Assembly: GCF_007970185.1 (NCBI RefSeq)
Contig: NZ_CP042431.1
Coordinates: 3,968,001 to 4,032,000, forward strand
Source: Pseudobacter ginsenosidimutans
GTDB taxonomy: Bacteria > Bacteroidota > Bacteroidia > Chitinophagales > Chitinophagaceae
DNA: 64,000 nt
Direction: 5' to 3'
How positions within the stretch are numbered: position 1 is the first letter of the stretch; every line of letters starts with the position of its first letter. A program made the position numbers and the translations under genes. This document shows, piece after piece, positions 9,133 to 17,628 of the stretch. Under the pieces are notes generated by a model. That model did no database searches. It was not told the DNA's origin and saw only the letters and a list, made by a program, of their open reading frames with translations.

Positions 9133-12100
9133 ATGCAAAATTGCAACACCTCAGGTCCGTTTTTTGACCTGGACCAGCATGCATTCCTGCTTATGAGATC
9201 AGACCTGCCAAAGGCCGGATTTCACCGCAGTATCAGGAAAAAACTTTTACGAGCGATGAAATGGACAATCTTTATAATGGTAGCCTCTACGCTGCATGTG
9301 TCCGCGAATGGATTTTCCCAGAACGTCAAAGTAACTATTGTAGAACGTCAGATCAAACTGGAACGTTTTTTCCGTCTTGCAGAAAAGCAAACTGATTATC
9401 GTTTTTCTTACAGCACCAGTCTTGTTCCTATCACACACAAGATAGATGTGATCGCAAAAGATGAACCACTGGTGCGTGTGCTGGAGCGCATCCTGCCTGA
9501 ACTGGGCATGCGATACAGGCTCCTGAACAAGAATGTTATCGGCATTTCTCCGGTTACACCGGTGGCGCCGGTAATAATGATCGATACAACCATCACCGTC
9601 CTGGGGCGTATTCTCGATGCAAAATCAATTCCCGTAGGCTTCGCTTCCGTAATGGTGAAGGGAACGAGAATGGGAGAAACCACCGATGAACAGGGCAGGT
9701 TCGTGCTGAAAGGCGTGCCGGCCAATGCCATCATTTCTGTCAGCGCCATAGGATTCACCACGCAGGAACTCTCACTGCATGGTAACAGGAATATCGAGAT
9801 CAGGCTGGCTGCTGAAAAAGCCGCCGACCTTCAGGAAGTGACTGTAGTGAACACCGGTTACCAGGCTATTTCCAGGGAAAGGGCCACTGGCGCATTTTCT
9901 TCCATCAACCCAACCCGCCTCCGTTCCAAATTGAAACCGGATATCATTGCTGCACTTGAAGGGCAGGCGGCAGGTGTGGTGGTCACCAAAGAAGGGGCCA
10001 TCGAAGTAAGGGGTGTGTCTACCATGAGCGCAGGCATCAGGGATGTGCTGATAGTAGTGGATGGTTTTCCTATCACAGGCGGACTGGAAAGTGTGAACGT
10101 AGACAATATCGAAAGCATCACTGTACTGAAAGATGCGGTAGCTGCTTCCATCTATGGAGCGCGCTCTTCCAATGGTGTGATCGTAATCACTACCAAACAG
10201 GGAGCTGTTGGCAAAATGAGTGTGGAATACAGGGGCAGCGTGGGCATGGTATTGAGGCCTGAGCTTTCTTACCTCAACAGGACATCTGCTGCGGATTATG
10301 TGGATGCCGAGCTTGATCTTTATAACCAGGATCCCAACAGTTTTCTCAACTCCTATAATAACTACCAGGTTTTGTCGAGGGTGAACTACCTGAGTGTTGC
10401 CCGCTCACAGAACTGGATCACACAGGAGGCTTATGATGCGGAGATCGAACAGTTGAAAAAGAACGATGGCATCGGCCAGTTGCAGGACAATCTCTTCAGG
10501 AAACAGTTCTTACAGCAGCACAATATTTCTCTTTCAGGAGGCAGCGAAAAGAACAGGACCGTTGCTTCACTGAAATACATGGCCAATAACCGGAACGTGG
10601 TGCGTACAGATGATTCCAGGGTGATCTTTGATGTGAAGAATATCTGGAAGCCCAACAACAAAATATCCGTGCAGGTATTCGCCAACGTGAATTATTACAA
10701 CGAAGATAAACCTGTGCGCACCTGGCAGGATATACTGTCGTATACATCCACTTCTGTACTGCAACCGTATGATATGGTGGTGGACCCTGCAACAGGTGAT
10801 CCGCAGGATGTATTTTATGCCAATCCAAAATCGATTGACCGTTATGGAGCGCTCACCAATATGAAGTCGCTTCATTACAATCCCCTGGAAGACCTGGCGC
10901 TTGAAAATACCAGTATCAAAGATTTCCAGATCAGGATGGGAGGCTCCATCAATATTTCACTGGCCCCGGGCCTTAACCTGGAAACAGGCGGATTATGGAC
11001 AAGAGGCAGCAGGATGGAGCGAACATTGTACAACAAAGAATCATACCGTCTCAGAGCTGCTTACAACGATGCCACTTCCATCTCCAATCCTTCCAAACAT
11101 TATATACCTGATGGCGATATGATCAATGAGTCTCGCAATATGAACGAAGACTTCACCATCAGGGCGCAGCTGACATACAATAAAAGAATTGGAAAACTGC
11201 ACAGGATCGCGGTGCTGGGCGGGTCCGAAGTAAGACGTGATATCGTAGACAATAACACAATGCCCACCAGGTTCGGTTACAATGATCTTGCGGGAACTTT
11301 TGTGCCCTTCAACTATGCCGACTACAGCACCACCATCTACAACAGTGATATGTACCGCTCTGCCGGAAAGATTACCGCCAACAATGGCTCCTATGCTTTC
11401 AGGGATAACCGTTTCGTTTCCTTCTATGCGAATGGTTCCTATGAATACGATAACAGGTTCCTGGTAAGCGGCAGTGTTCGTATCGATCAAACCAATTTCT
11501 TCGGCACCGATCCAAAATACCGTTACAAACCCTTATGGTCAGTGGGTGGTACATATAAGATTTCAAGGGAGAAATTCTTTGATGTTGCCTGGATCGACAA
11601 ACTGTATGTGCGTGGATCCTATGGTGTGAATGGAAATATTTCACTGAACTCAGGGCCCTTCCTGATCATTACTGCCGGAAGCTTTTCCAATCTCACCGGT
11701 GGTATTTCGCACAGCATCACTTCACCTCCCAATAATTCACTGCGATGGGAGCGCACCAATACCATCAACCTGGGAACGGATATCAGCTTCGCGAAAGGGA
11801 ACGTGAACCTGTCCGTTGATTATTATTTCAAGAAGAGTACAGACCTGCTGGCCAGCGATGCCATCGATCCAACCCGTGGTTTTGCATCACTGACCAAGAA
11901 CGTAGGCCAGATCAATAACAACGGTATCGAAGTGAGCCTGAATACCGATGTACTGAAAACAAGGGATCTCGTTTGGAACCTGCTGGTGAACTACAGCTAT
12001 AACCGCAACAAGGTGGTGAACTATAATGTGAACTACCAGTATGCAACACAGCTTACTTCCGGTTCTATTCTGAGGCAGGGATACCCGGCCAATGCATTGT

Positions 12101-12726
12101 TCAGCTATCGTTTTGCAGGGCTTGATAATAATGGAATCGCACAATTCTATAATAATGGAAAAGAGAAAGTGGTTGGCGGAAATGTGCAGGCTGCAGACCT
12201 GGTTTACTCGGGTACACTGAGGCCGCCGCATGCGTTCAGTCTTACCAATACCATCAGGTATAAAAGATTCGATCTGAGTTTCATGCTGATCGCCAAGATG
12301 GGAAATGTGTTGCGTAAAGATGCGTTCACCGGATCCAACTATATCAACAAGAACGTGGCCAACAGGTGGAGGAAACCTGGCGATGAAGCCCATACCATCT
12401 ATCCAAAACTCACGGCCTGGAATATGGATATGTTCTATTTCCCATACTCCGATGTGCTGGTGGAAAGCGCCAATTTCCTGAAGATGCGGGATATCACCCT
12501 GAGTTATGATATGAACAATGGCTTCTTTAACAAAGCAGGTTTCTCTGATGTGAGATTACAACTTCAGGTAAGGCATCTGTTCATGATCACTGCCAACTCC
12601 AACAGAAGGGATCCTGAAACTTCTGAGATCAATACAACAGGCGGAACGGGCGCTTTCACTGAGCAGGGATTCACTTCGCTGCCACTGCGTCCTGAATTCT
12701 ATATAGGCATCACACTGGGTCTCTGA
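9133..12726 (+). CDS. SusC/RagA-type TonB-dependent receptor with STN signalling domain
   Basis: The 1197-residue protein has a long N-terminal leader typical of Chitinophagaceae SusC proteins, with the hydrophobic signal part at about residues 42-62 (MKWTIFIMVASTLHVSANGFSQ). It continues with an STN (secretin/TonB N-terminus) domain (~68-130), a carboxypeptidase-regulatory-like domain (~155-225, VLGRILDAKSIPVGFASV), a plug (LQEVTVVNTGYQ, VVDGFPITGG, VLKDAVAASIYGARSSNGVI) and a 22-strand-type barrel to the C-terminus (PLRPEFYIGITLGL). A later start at 9256 (MKWTIF) is possible. The STN domain fits control through FecR (7973). SusD follows after 16 bp. Role: TonB-driven import of an unknown glycan or peptide. 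Confidence 0.96.
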   Translation: MQNCNTSGPFFDLDQHAFLLMRSDLPKAGFHRSIRKKLLRAMKWTIFIMVASTLHVSANGFSQNVKVTIVERQIKLERFFRLAEKQTDYRFSYSTSLVPITHKIDVIAKDEPLVRVLERILPELGMRYRLLNKNVIGISPVTPVAPVIMIDTTITVLGRILDAKSIPVGFASVMVKGTRMGETTDEQGRFVLKGVPANAIISVSAIGFTTQELSLHGNRNIEIRLAAEKAADLQEVTVVNTGYQAISRERATGAFSSINPTRLRSKLKPDIIAALEGQAAGVVVTKEGAIEVRGVSTMSAGIRDVLIVVDGFPITGGLESVNVDNIESITVLKDAVAASIYGARSSNGVIVITTKQGAVGKMSVEYRGSVGMVLRPELSYLNRTSAADYVDAELDLYNQDPNSFLNSYNNYQVLSRVNYLSVARSQNWITQEAYDAEIEQLKKNDGIGQLQDNLFRKQFLQQHNISLSGGSEKNRTVASLKYMANNRNVVRTDDSRVIFDVKNIWKPNNKISVQVFANVNYYNEDKPVRTWQDILSYTSTSVLQPYDMVVDPATGDPQDVFYANPKSIDRYGALTNMKSLHYNPLEDLALENTSIKDFQIRMGGSINISLAPGLNLETGGLWTRGSRMERTLYNKESYRLRAAYNDATSISNPSKHYIPDGDMINESRNMNEDFTIRAQLTYNKRIGKLHRIAVLGGSEVRRDIVDNNTMPTRFGYNDLAGTFVPFNYADYSTTIYNSDMYRSAGKITANNGSYAFRDNRFVSFYANGSYEYDNRFLVSGSVRIDQTNFFGTDPKYRYKPLWSVGGTYKISREKFFDVAWIDKLYVRGSYGVNGNISLNSGPFLIITAGSFSNLTGGISHSITSPPNNSLRWERTNTINLGTDISFAKGNVNLSVDYYFKKSTDLLASDAIDPTRGFASLTKNVGQINNNGIEVSLNTDVLKTRDLVWNLLVNYSYNRNKVVNYNVNYQYATQLTSGSILRQGYPANALFSYRFAGLDNNGIAQFYNNGKEKVVGGNVQAADLVYSGTLRPPHAFSLTNTIRYKRFDLSFMLIAKMGNVLRKDAFTGSNYINKNVANRWRKPGDEAHTIYPKLTAWNMDMFYFPYSDVLVESANFLKMRDITLSYDMNNGFFNKAGFSDVRLQLQVRHLFMITANSNRRDPETSEINTTGGTGAFTEQGFTSLPLRPEFYIGITLGL

Positions 12727-12742
12727 TCAAAAGCATAATACA

Positions 12743-14254
12743 ATGAGAACAAAATATTGCACAATAATTTTATTACTGACGGCCATTGGCTTTTCATCCT
12801 GCAATAAATACCTCGATGTGAAGCCGAAGGGAAGACTGATCCCTTCAGATGTTGCCGACTTCGACAAACTGCTGGATAATACCAATATCGTTCAATGGGT
12901 ATTCCTCGATAATAATACAGGCAGCACCCTGGGCTATTTTACTGATAATCTCGCATTGTCTGAAGGTATCGGAGAGGTCAGTTATAAAGCCAATAACCAT
13001 CCGAATATCGACCGGTATTACAGTTATCTTTTCAGGGCGCCATTCAAGAATCCCAACACTTCCGATTATTTCTGGGACTGGGGCACCTATCGCAGTATGG
13101 CCTATTTCAATAACGTGATAGATGGAGTTGCAGGGCTGGGCGATTATTCGAAGGATGAATATGCACGCCAGGTAGTAGCGCAGGCAACGGTGAACAGGGC
13201 CTGGTCTTATTTTATCACAACAATGGTGTATGGACCTGTATACAAACCGGGTGGTGATAATTCGAGAAAAACGATCCCTTACCTCACCAGTTCGGATATG
13301 GGTGCGCCTATGCCGATGCTGTCCACGCAGGAAGAAGTATACTCGAAAGTGCTCAATGACATACACAATGTACTGACGGATGCGCCAACTGTTACCAGCT
13401 GGCCTTCACGTCCCAACAAGAATGCTGCATGGGCATTGCTGGCCTACTATCACCTGTTCACGCGAAAGTTCGACAGTGTGGTGCACTACAGCAACCTGGC
13501 CTGGAATGCAGCTTCCGGCGGCAATGCGGCCAAACTGATCTATGATTACAATACATTCTTCTGGGCAGATCCTGCCAATCCGGTGACCAGCGAACTGAAA
13601 GGCCCTGATAACCTGCTCGCACAACCGAATAACCGGGAGATCCTGCTGTTCAGAAGTACAGATAATGGCGCAGGCCGTTCTTCCAACTCTTATCCTTCCG
13701 CTGAGTTCAAAGCCCTGTTCGATCAGGCTACCGACCTGCGGTACAAATACTTTTTCCTCACGGCGCCGGGTTACAAAACAACCTACAATGGCGTAATCTA
13801 TGATGATGGCAACCAGGTGCAGTATTATCGGGGTTCCAAAACACAGGTGACTGCCGGCTTCACCTGGCCTGAGGTATTACTGATGCGCGCAGAAGGTTAT
13901 GCAAGAACGAATGAACTGGATAAAGCCATTCAGGACCTGAACACGCTCAGAAAGTTCAGGTACGTGACCGGTACACCTGACCTCACTGCCGGTACACAGG
14001 ATGAAGTGATCAAACTCGTATTGGAAGAAAGGAGAAGGGAGCTGCCACTCGCACACTTCAAACGCTTCCTGGACCTGAAACGTTTAACGCTCGATGCAGG
14101 AAAGCCCTGGTCCAAAACAAATATCACGCATACGGTAGGATCACAATCTTATGAGGGAGCGATCGATTCGGATGATTTCATTCTCCCGATCTCCAACCTC
14201 ATCTTACAATACAATCCGCAATGGGGTGTTCCTTTGGATACCCGTGCTTTCTAA
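12743..14254 (+). CDS. SusD/RagB-type nutrient-binding outer-membrane lipoprotein
   Basis: The 503-residue protein starts with a lipoprotein signal peptide ending in a lipobox (GFSSC, Cys ~20). The SusD pattern follows: CNKYLDVKPKGRLIP at the mature N-terminus, TPR-like helices in the middle, and the C-terminal family signature (LVLEERRRELPLAHFKRFLDLKR, DDFILPISNLILQYNP). It is the surface-exposed partner lid of the SusC at 9133 and captures substrate for import. The ligand is unknown. It is 16 bp downstream of susC and 19 bp upstream of the TlpA-like gene, clearly one operon. Confidence 0.95.
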   Translation: MRTKYCTIILLLTAIGFSSCNKYLDVKPKGRLIPSDVADFDKLLDNTNIVQWVFLDNNTGSTLGYFTDNLALSEGIGEVSYKANNHPNIDRYYSYLFRAPFKNPNTSDYFWDWGTYRSMAYFNNVIDGVAGLGDYSKDEYARQVVAQATVNRAWSYFITTMVYGPVYKPGGDNSRKTIPYLTSSDMGAPMPMLSTQEEVYSKVLNDIHNVLTDAPTVTSWPSRPNKNAAWALLAYYHLFTRKFDSVVHYSNLAWNAASGGNAAKLIYDYNTFFWADPANPVTSELKGPDNLLAQPNNREILLFRSTDNGAGRSSNSYPSAEFKALFDQATDLRYKYFFLTAPGYKTTYNGVIYDDGNQVQYYRGSKTQVTAGFTWPEVLLMRAEGYARTNELDKAIQDLNTLRKFRYVTGTPDLTAGTQDEVIKLVLEERRRELPLAHFKRFLDLKRLTLDAGKPWSKTNITHTVGSQSYEGAIDSDDFILPISNLILQYNPQWGVPLDTRAF

Positions 14255-14273
14255 AAAAAATAAAAGAGTACTG

Positions 14274-15410
14274 ATGAAAAGAATAATCTTGTTTTCTTGC
14301 GCACTGGGCTTTGTATTTATGCTCGGTGCCACTATAGCCCGCGCACAAGGTGCGGCAGCCGCATCTACGCGGCCACCCGTCACTTTGAAAGTGGGCGATC
14401 AGGCGCCACCACTGGCTGTGGAAAAATGGATAAAAGGACAGCCGGTGAATTCTTTTCAAGCCGGCCATGTGTATATCGTTGAGTTCTGGGCAACCTGGTG
14501 CGGGCCCTGTCGCGCTGCTATGCCGCATCTTTCTGAACTGGCCGGCAAGCTCAAGGGAAAAGCAACGGTGATCGGTTTTGATGTACAGGAACTGATAGCC
14601 GGTAAGAACAAGAACGGCGATTATATCACCAAAGTGGAGAATTTCGTGAAGAACCTGGGAGATGGTATGGACTATACAGTTGCTGCCGATGTACGTGAAG
14701 GCACTACCTGGAATACCTGGATGAAAGCGGCAGGCCTAGGCGGCATTCCCGCTTCTTTCGTGATCGATCAGGAAGGGAAGATCGTTTGGATCGGACATCC
14801 AATGTCCGGACTGGATGAAGTGGTGGACCTGGTGCTCCAGCGCAAATTCGATGATGCGGCCAGGGAGGAAATTACTGCAAAGCGAAAGAAGAATTTTGAA
14901 AAAGTGAAAGAGCTCCGCGCCAAACTGGACGAAGCTAAAAAATCCGGCAATACTGCCGAAATTCTCGCTGCTACCGAAGCGGTGAATGAAGTTCAGCCTT
15001 TCATGCAGGATGCATTGCTGGTAGCCAAATACGAACACCTTCGCGCCACCGATCCGAAAAAAGCCAAACAGTTTGCGCTGGATGCGGCAAAGAAACATGC
15101 CAACAATCCGCTCTTATTACAATCTCTTTCAAAAGCCATTTCCGATACCAGATATCCGCAGGGACAGCAGCCGGATTATGCGTTGGCAGTTCAGATCATG
15201 GAGCAGGCAGTAGCCAGATGTGCGCCGGATGATCCTTATGCCTACAGCAACCTGGCCGAAGCATATTTTAAAAGTGGAAAAATGAAAGAGGCTGTAAAAA
15301 CACAGGAGAGGGTAGTGGCCATTCTCGCTGATACATCGCTGGTAGAACAAAAGCAGGAAGTGAAAGACAGGGCAGCAGAAACCCTGGAAAAATATAAGAA
15401 AGCAGTTTGA
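14274..15410 (+). CDS. TlpA-like secreted thioredoxin-fold protein
   Basis: I chose the ATG at 14274 because it starts a clear signal peptide (MKRIILFSCALGFVFMLGAT, cleavage near ARAQ). A longer open frame from 14151 overlaps susD and is unlikely. The 378-residue protein has a TlpA/AhpC-type thioredoxin domain (about 35-190) with active-site WCGPC at 75-79 and the cis-Pro region GIPASFVID. A charged helical linker (KRKKNFEKVKELRAKLDEAKK) and TPR-like helices follow to the C-terminus. TlpA-like proteins are periplasmic or surface thiol-disulfide reductases. They are common next to susCD genes in this phylum, where their substrate is generally unknown. It is the last gene of the operon; a strong terminator follows at 15432-15463. 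Confidence 0.92.
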   Translation: MKRIILFSCALGFVFMLGATIARAQGAAAASTRPPVTLKVGDQAPPLAVEKWIKGQPVNSFQAGHVYIVEFWATWCGPCRAAMPHLSELAGKLKGKATVIGFDVQELIAGKNKNGDYITKVENFVKNLGDGMDYTVAADVREGTTWNTWMKAAGLGGIPASFVIDQEGKIVWIGHPMSGLDEVVDLVLQRKFDDAAREEITAKRKKNFEKVKELRAKLDEAKKSGNTAEILAATEAVNEVQPFMQDALLVAKYEHLRATDPKKAKQFALDAAKKHANNPLLLQSLSKAISDTRYPQGQQPDYALAVQIMEQAVARCAPDDPYAYSNLAEAYFKSGKMKEAVKTQERVVAILADTSLVEQKQEVKDRAAETLEKYKKAV

Positions 15411-15431
15411 TAACAGATAGACCTAAACAGG

Positions 15432-15463
15432 AAAGGGCGGCTCATTTTTTTGAGCCGCCCTTT
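15432..15463 (+). terminator. Strong hairpin terminator after the susCD-tlpA operon
   Basis: Perfect 13-bp stem: AAAGGGCGGCTCA (15432-15444), T6 loop, TGAGCCGCCCTTT (15451-15463). It lies 21 bp after the TlpA stop and its A-start/T-end allow use from both sides. Confidence 0.8.
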
Positions 15464-15581
15464 GTAATGAAATACTGATAAATTTCGTATGTACAATTTC
15501 ATTAGGTTTGCAGTTTACCCAGTTACCCTGACAACCTGGGATTTGTTTCTTAGCATCTTTATAGATCAATCAATAACACGT

Positions 15582-16031
15582 ATGAAAAAAATTGCTCTGT
15601 TCACCTTTTGTCTTATGCTCTTGTCGATTGTCGGATTTACCCAAAGCTCCACAGCGGATTCACTGGCGGTGTTGAAAAAAGAAAAGGAAATGCTGAAAAT
15701 GCAGGAGCGCATCAGTCAGTATAAGATAGATTCTGTAACGCTGGAACTGGACCTTCAGGAAAAAAAGAATGAATTACACAAACTGAAGCTGGAATCCCAA
15801 AGCCTGGCAGATAAGAATTACCAGCATGCACAAAACCTGCAACGCGATGCACATAGCAAGACGGCCACCAGAAAAGCTGATAAAGCTGCCAGTGCGGCAA
15901 GGAAGGCGGCCAAAAAAGTAAGGAAAGCGGAAAGTTCAGTGGATAAAACTGAAAAGAAATTGAAAAAGCTGAAGAAGAATCTCGATAAGGAAGAAAATAA
16001 ACTTAAGAAACTGACCGTTTTGGAAAAATAG
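15582..16031 (+). CDS. Small secreted coiled-coil protein, function unknown
   Basis: I chose the ATG at 15582, which begins a signal peptide (MKKIALFTFCLMLLSIVGFTQ); upstream in-frame codons lack family-like features. The 149-residue product is almost wholly charged helix after the signal. It has heptad-like Leu patterns (LAVLKKEKEMLKMQERIS, ELDLQEKKNELHKLKLES) followed by an Ala/Lys-rich stretch (~85-125) and a Lys/Leu C-terminal coiled coil. It has no lipobox and no known catalytic motif. It stands alone between two terminators (15432-15463 and 16059-16089). A periplasmic structural or envelope role is possible but not shown. Confidence 0.75.
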   Translation: MKKIALFTFCLMLLSIVGFTQSSTADSLAVLKKEKEMLKMQERISQYKIDSVTLELDLQEKKNELHKLKLESQSLADKNYQHAQNLQRDAHSKTATRKADKAASAARKAAKKVRKAESSVDKTEKKLKKLKKNLDKEENKLKKLTVLEK

Positions 16032-16058
16032 TATTCCTGTTTTCCTTTTTGCAAAATT

Positions 16059-16089
16059 GAAAGAGGCAGTCACCCGGACTGCCTCTTTC
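16059..16089. terminator. Bidirectional hairpin terminator between convergent genes
   Basis: GAAAGAGGCAGT (16059-16070), a seven-base loop and ACTGCCTCTTTC (16078-16089) form a perfect 12-bp stem. It sits between the plus-strand coiled-coil gene (ends 16031) and the minus-strand susD (ends 16113), so it can serve both. Confidence 0.8.
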
Positions 16090-16112
16090 TGTATAATTCT
16101 ATTATAGATTTC

Positions 16113-17597
16113 TTATTTTGTCCACCAGGGTTGGGCGCTGATCTTATCATTACCTTCTCCAAACTGACGCTTGATGGCTTCACCCACATTGCCTGCATTA
16201 TTATTGTATTCCGCCTGCGGATAGATCCAGCGGAACGGGATATTCACGCCTGCAGGACGACGGAAAGCAGGATAGCCCGTTCTCAAATGATCGAAGAAAG
16301 GGCCCCAGGGCGATTGCAGGAAAGAACGGAGGTAGCGCTGCATGATGATCTTTTCGATCTGGCCTTCTGTAGTGGCAGCAGCAGCCAGGTTGTTGATGTT
16401 CTTACCCAGGTAAGCTGTTGCAATGCTTTCCGATACATAGCTTCCTAATCCTTTCGCATATTTTTCATAGAACTTAAAGGATGCTTTCACACCTGCATTA
16501 TAGTGGTCATCTGCATTACCGGCAAGCCATCCTCTGACGATAGCTTCAGCAATGATCAGTTCCTGTTCAGCATATCCGATCAGTACCATGGGCTCTGTTG
16601 TTGGATCTTTATGGTACCTGTTGTTCACTTTGGAAGTTTTACCGAGTGCGGCTTTCGTATTCACTTCTGAATAGGGCGCAGCGGGATCGCCACCTTCATA
16701 GGCAGTGAAGTCATCGATCTCCAGTCCTGCATCCTCTGCATTCTTTGTTCTGGTGCAGAAGATAAAGAGACGGGGATCTTCCCTGTCCTGCAGCCTGCGG
16801 ATAAAAGTGGAATCCATATACATACCCGAGCCGTAGCCGCTGGAGTTGAATTCAGGATAGCGATTACCTTCCTGATCGAGGAACACCAGTTGCGCATCGT
16901 CGTCATTACTGGCCAAAAGCGGCTCATTGGCTACTATCTGTGAAAAAGCAGCTTTGATAGCCAGGTCTGCATCGGCTTCTTTTTTGGACAGCAGCATCAG
17001 CACTTTCAGACGGAAGGCGTTGATGGCTTTGCGCCATTTTTCCAGGTCGCCCTTGTAGATGATATCGCCGGTAATAATGGTGTTTTCCTTCGACAGTAAT
17101 TCATTCGCTTCTTTCAGTTCGGCCAGTATCCCTTTGAACACATCTTTCTGCGCATCATACACAGGCGGGATATAAGTTTCCTGTGTTTCACCCTGTAAGG
17201 ATTGAGAGTAAGGTACATCCCCGAAAGTAAGTGTGAGGTTCAGGAAATAACTGGCCCGGAAGAATTTACCCAGCGCCAGGTACGCATTGCTGTTGATGCG
17301 TTTTGCTTCTTCCATCATTTTGGTCACATCCCTCATTTTCGAGTAGGGAGTGAAGTTAGACCTGTCCCATTTATAATATTGTTCAGTGCTTTCCCCGTCT
17401 GTCTGTACAAGTTTCTTTTCTGCATAGAGCGGGCTGGTGCCGTTGTTATAACGGAAGGCGTCCCATTCGATCTGGGTCAACAACAATTGTGGGTGCGTTT
17501 CCGTAACCCTGTTGGGGTCTATATTGATCTCTGCCAGTTTCTTGCAGGAGCTGAATCCGGTGAGAACGGTGATGCCTATGATGATTAGTTTTTTCAT
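16113..17597 (-). CDS. SusD/RagB-family lipoprotein (SusD-like type 2)
   Basis: The 494-residue protein has a lipoprotein signal with lipobox GFSSC (Cys ~18) and a mature start CKKLAEINIDPN. The body matches the SusD-like group that ends with a W-I/Y-P signature (IPFRWIYPQAEYNNNAGNV) rather than the classic FDLKR end. It contains helical repeats and RAYF-like Tyr-rich segments (KFFRASYFLNLTLTFGDVPYS). It pairs with the SusC at 17629-20793, 31 bp upstream on the same strand. This subgroup often goes with receptors lacking an STN domain, as here. The substrate is unknown. Confidence 0.93.
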   Translation of the reverse strand: MKKLIIIGITVLTGFSSCKKLAEINIDPNRVTETHPQLLLTQIEWDAFRYNNGTSPLYAEKKLVQTDGESTEQYYKWDRSNFTPYSKMRDVTKMMEEAKRINSNAYLALGKFFRASYFLNLTLTFGDVPYSQSLQGETQETYIPPVYDAQKDVFKGILAELKEANELLSKENTIITGDIIYKGDLEKWRKAINAFRLKVLMLLSKKEADADLAIKAAFSQIVANEPLLASNDDDAQLVFLDQEGNRYPEFNSSGYGSGMYMDSTFIRRLQDREDPRLFIFCTRTKNAEDAGLEIDDFTAYEGGDPAAPYSEVNTKAALGKTSKVNNRYHKDPTTEPMVLIGYAEQELIIAEAIVRGWLAGNADDHYNAGVKASFKFYEKYAKGLGSYVSESIATAYLGKNINNLAAAATTEGQIEKIIMQRYLRSFLQSPWGPFFDHLRTGYPAFRRPAGVNIPFRWIYPQAEYNNNAGNVGEAIKRQFGEGNDKISAQPWWTK

Positions 17598-17628
17598 TAC
17601 GTAGAGAATTTTTAGTGCAGGATGCTGT

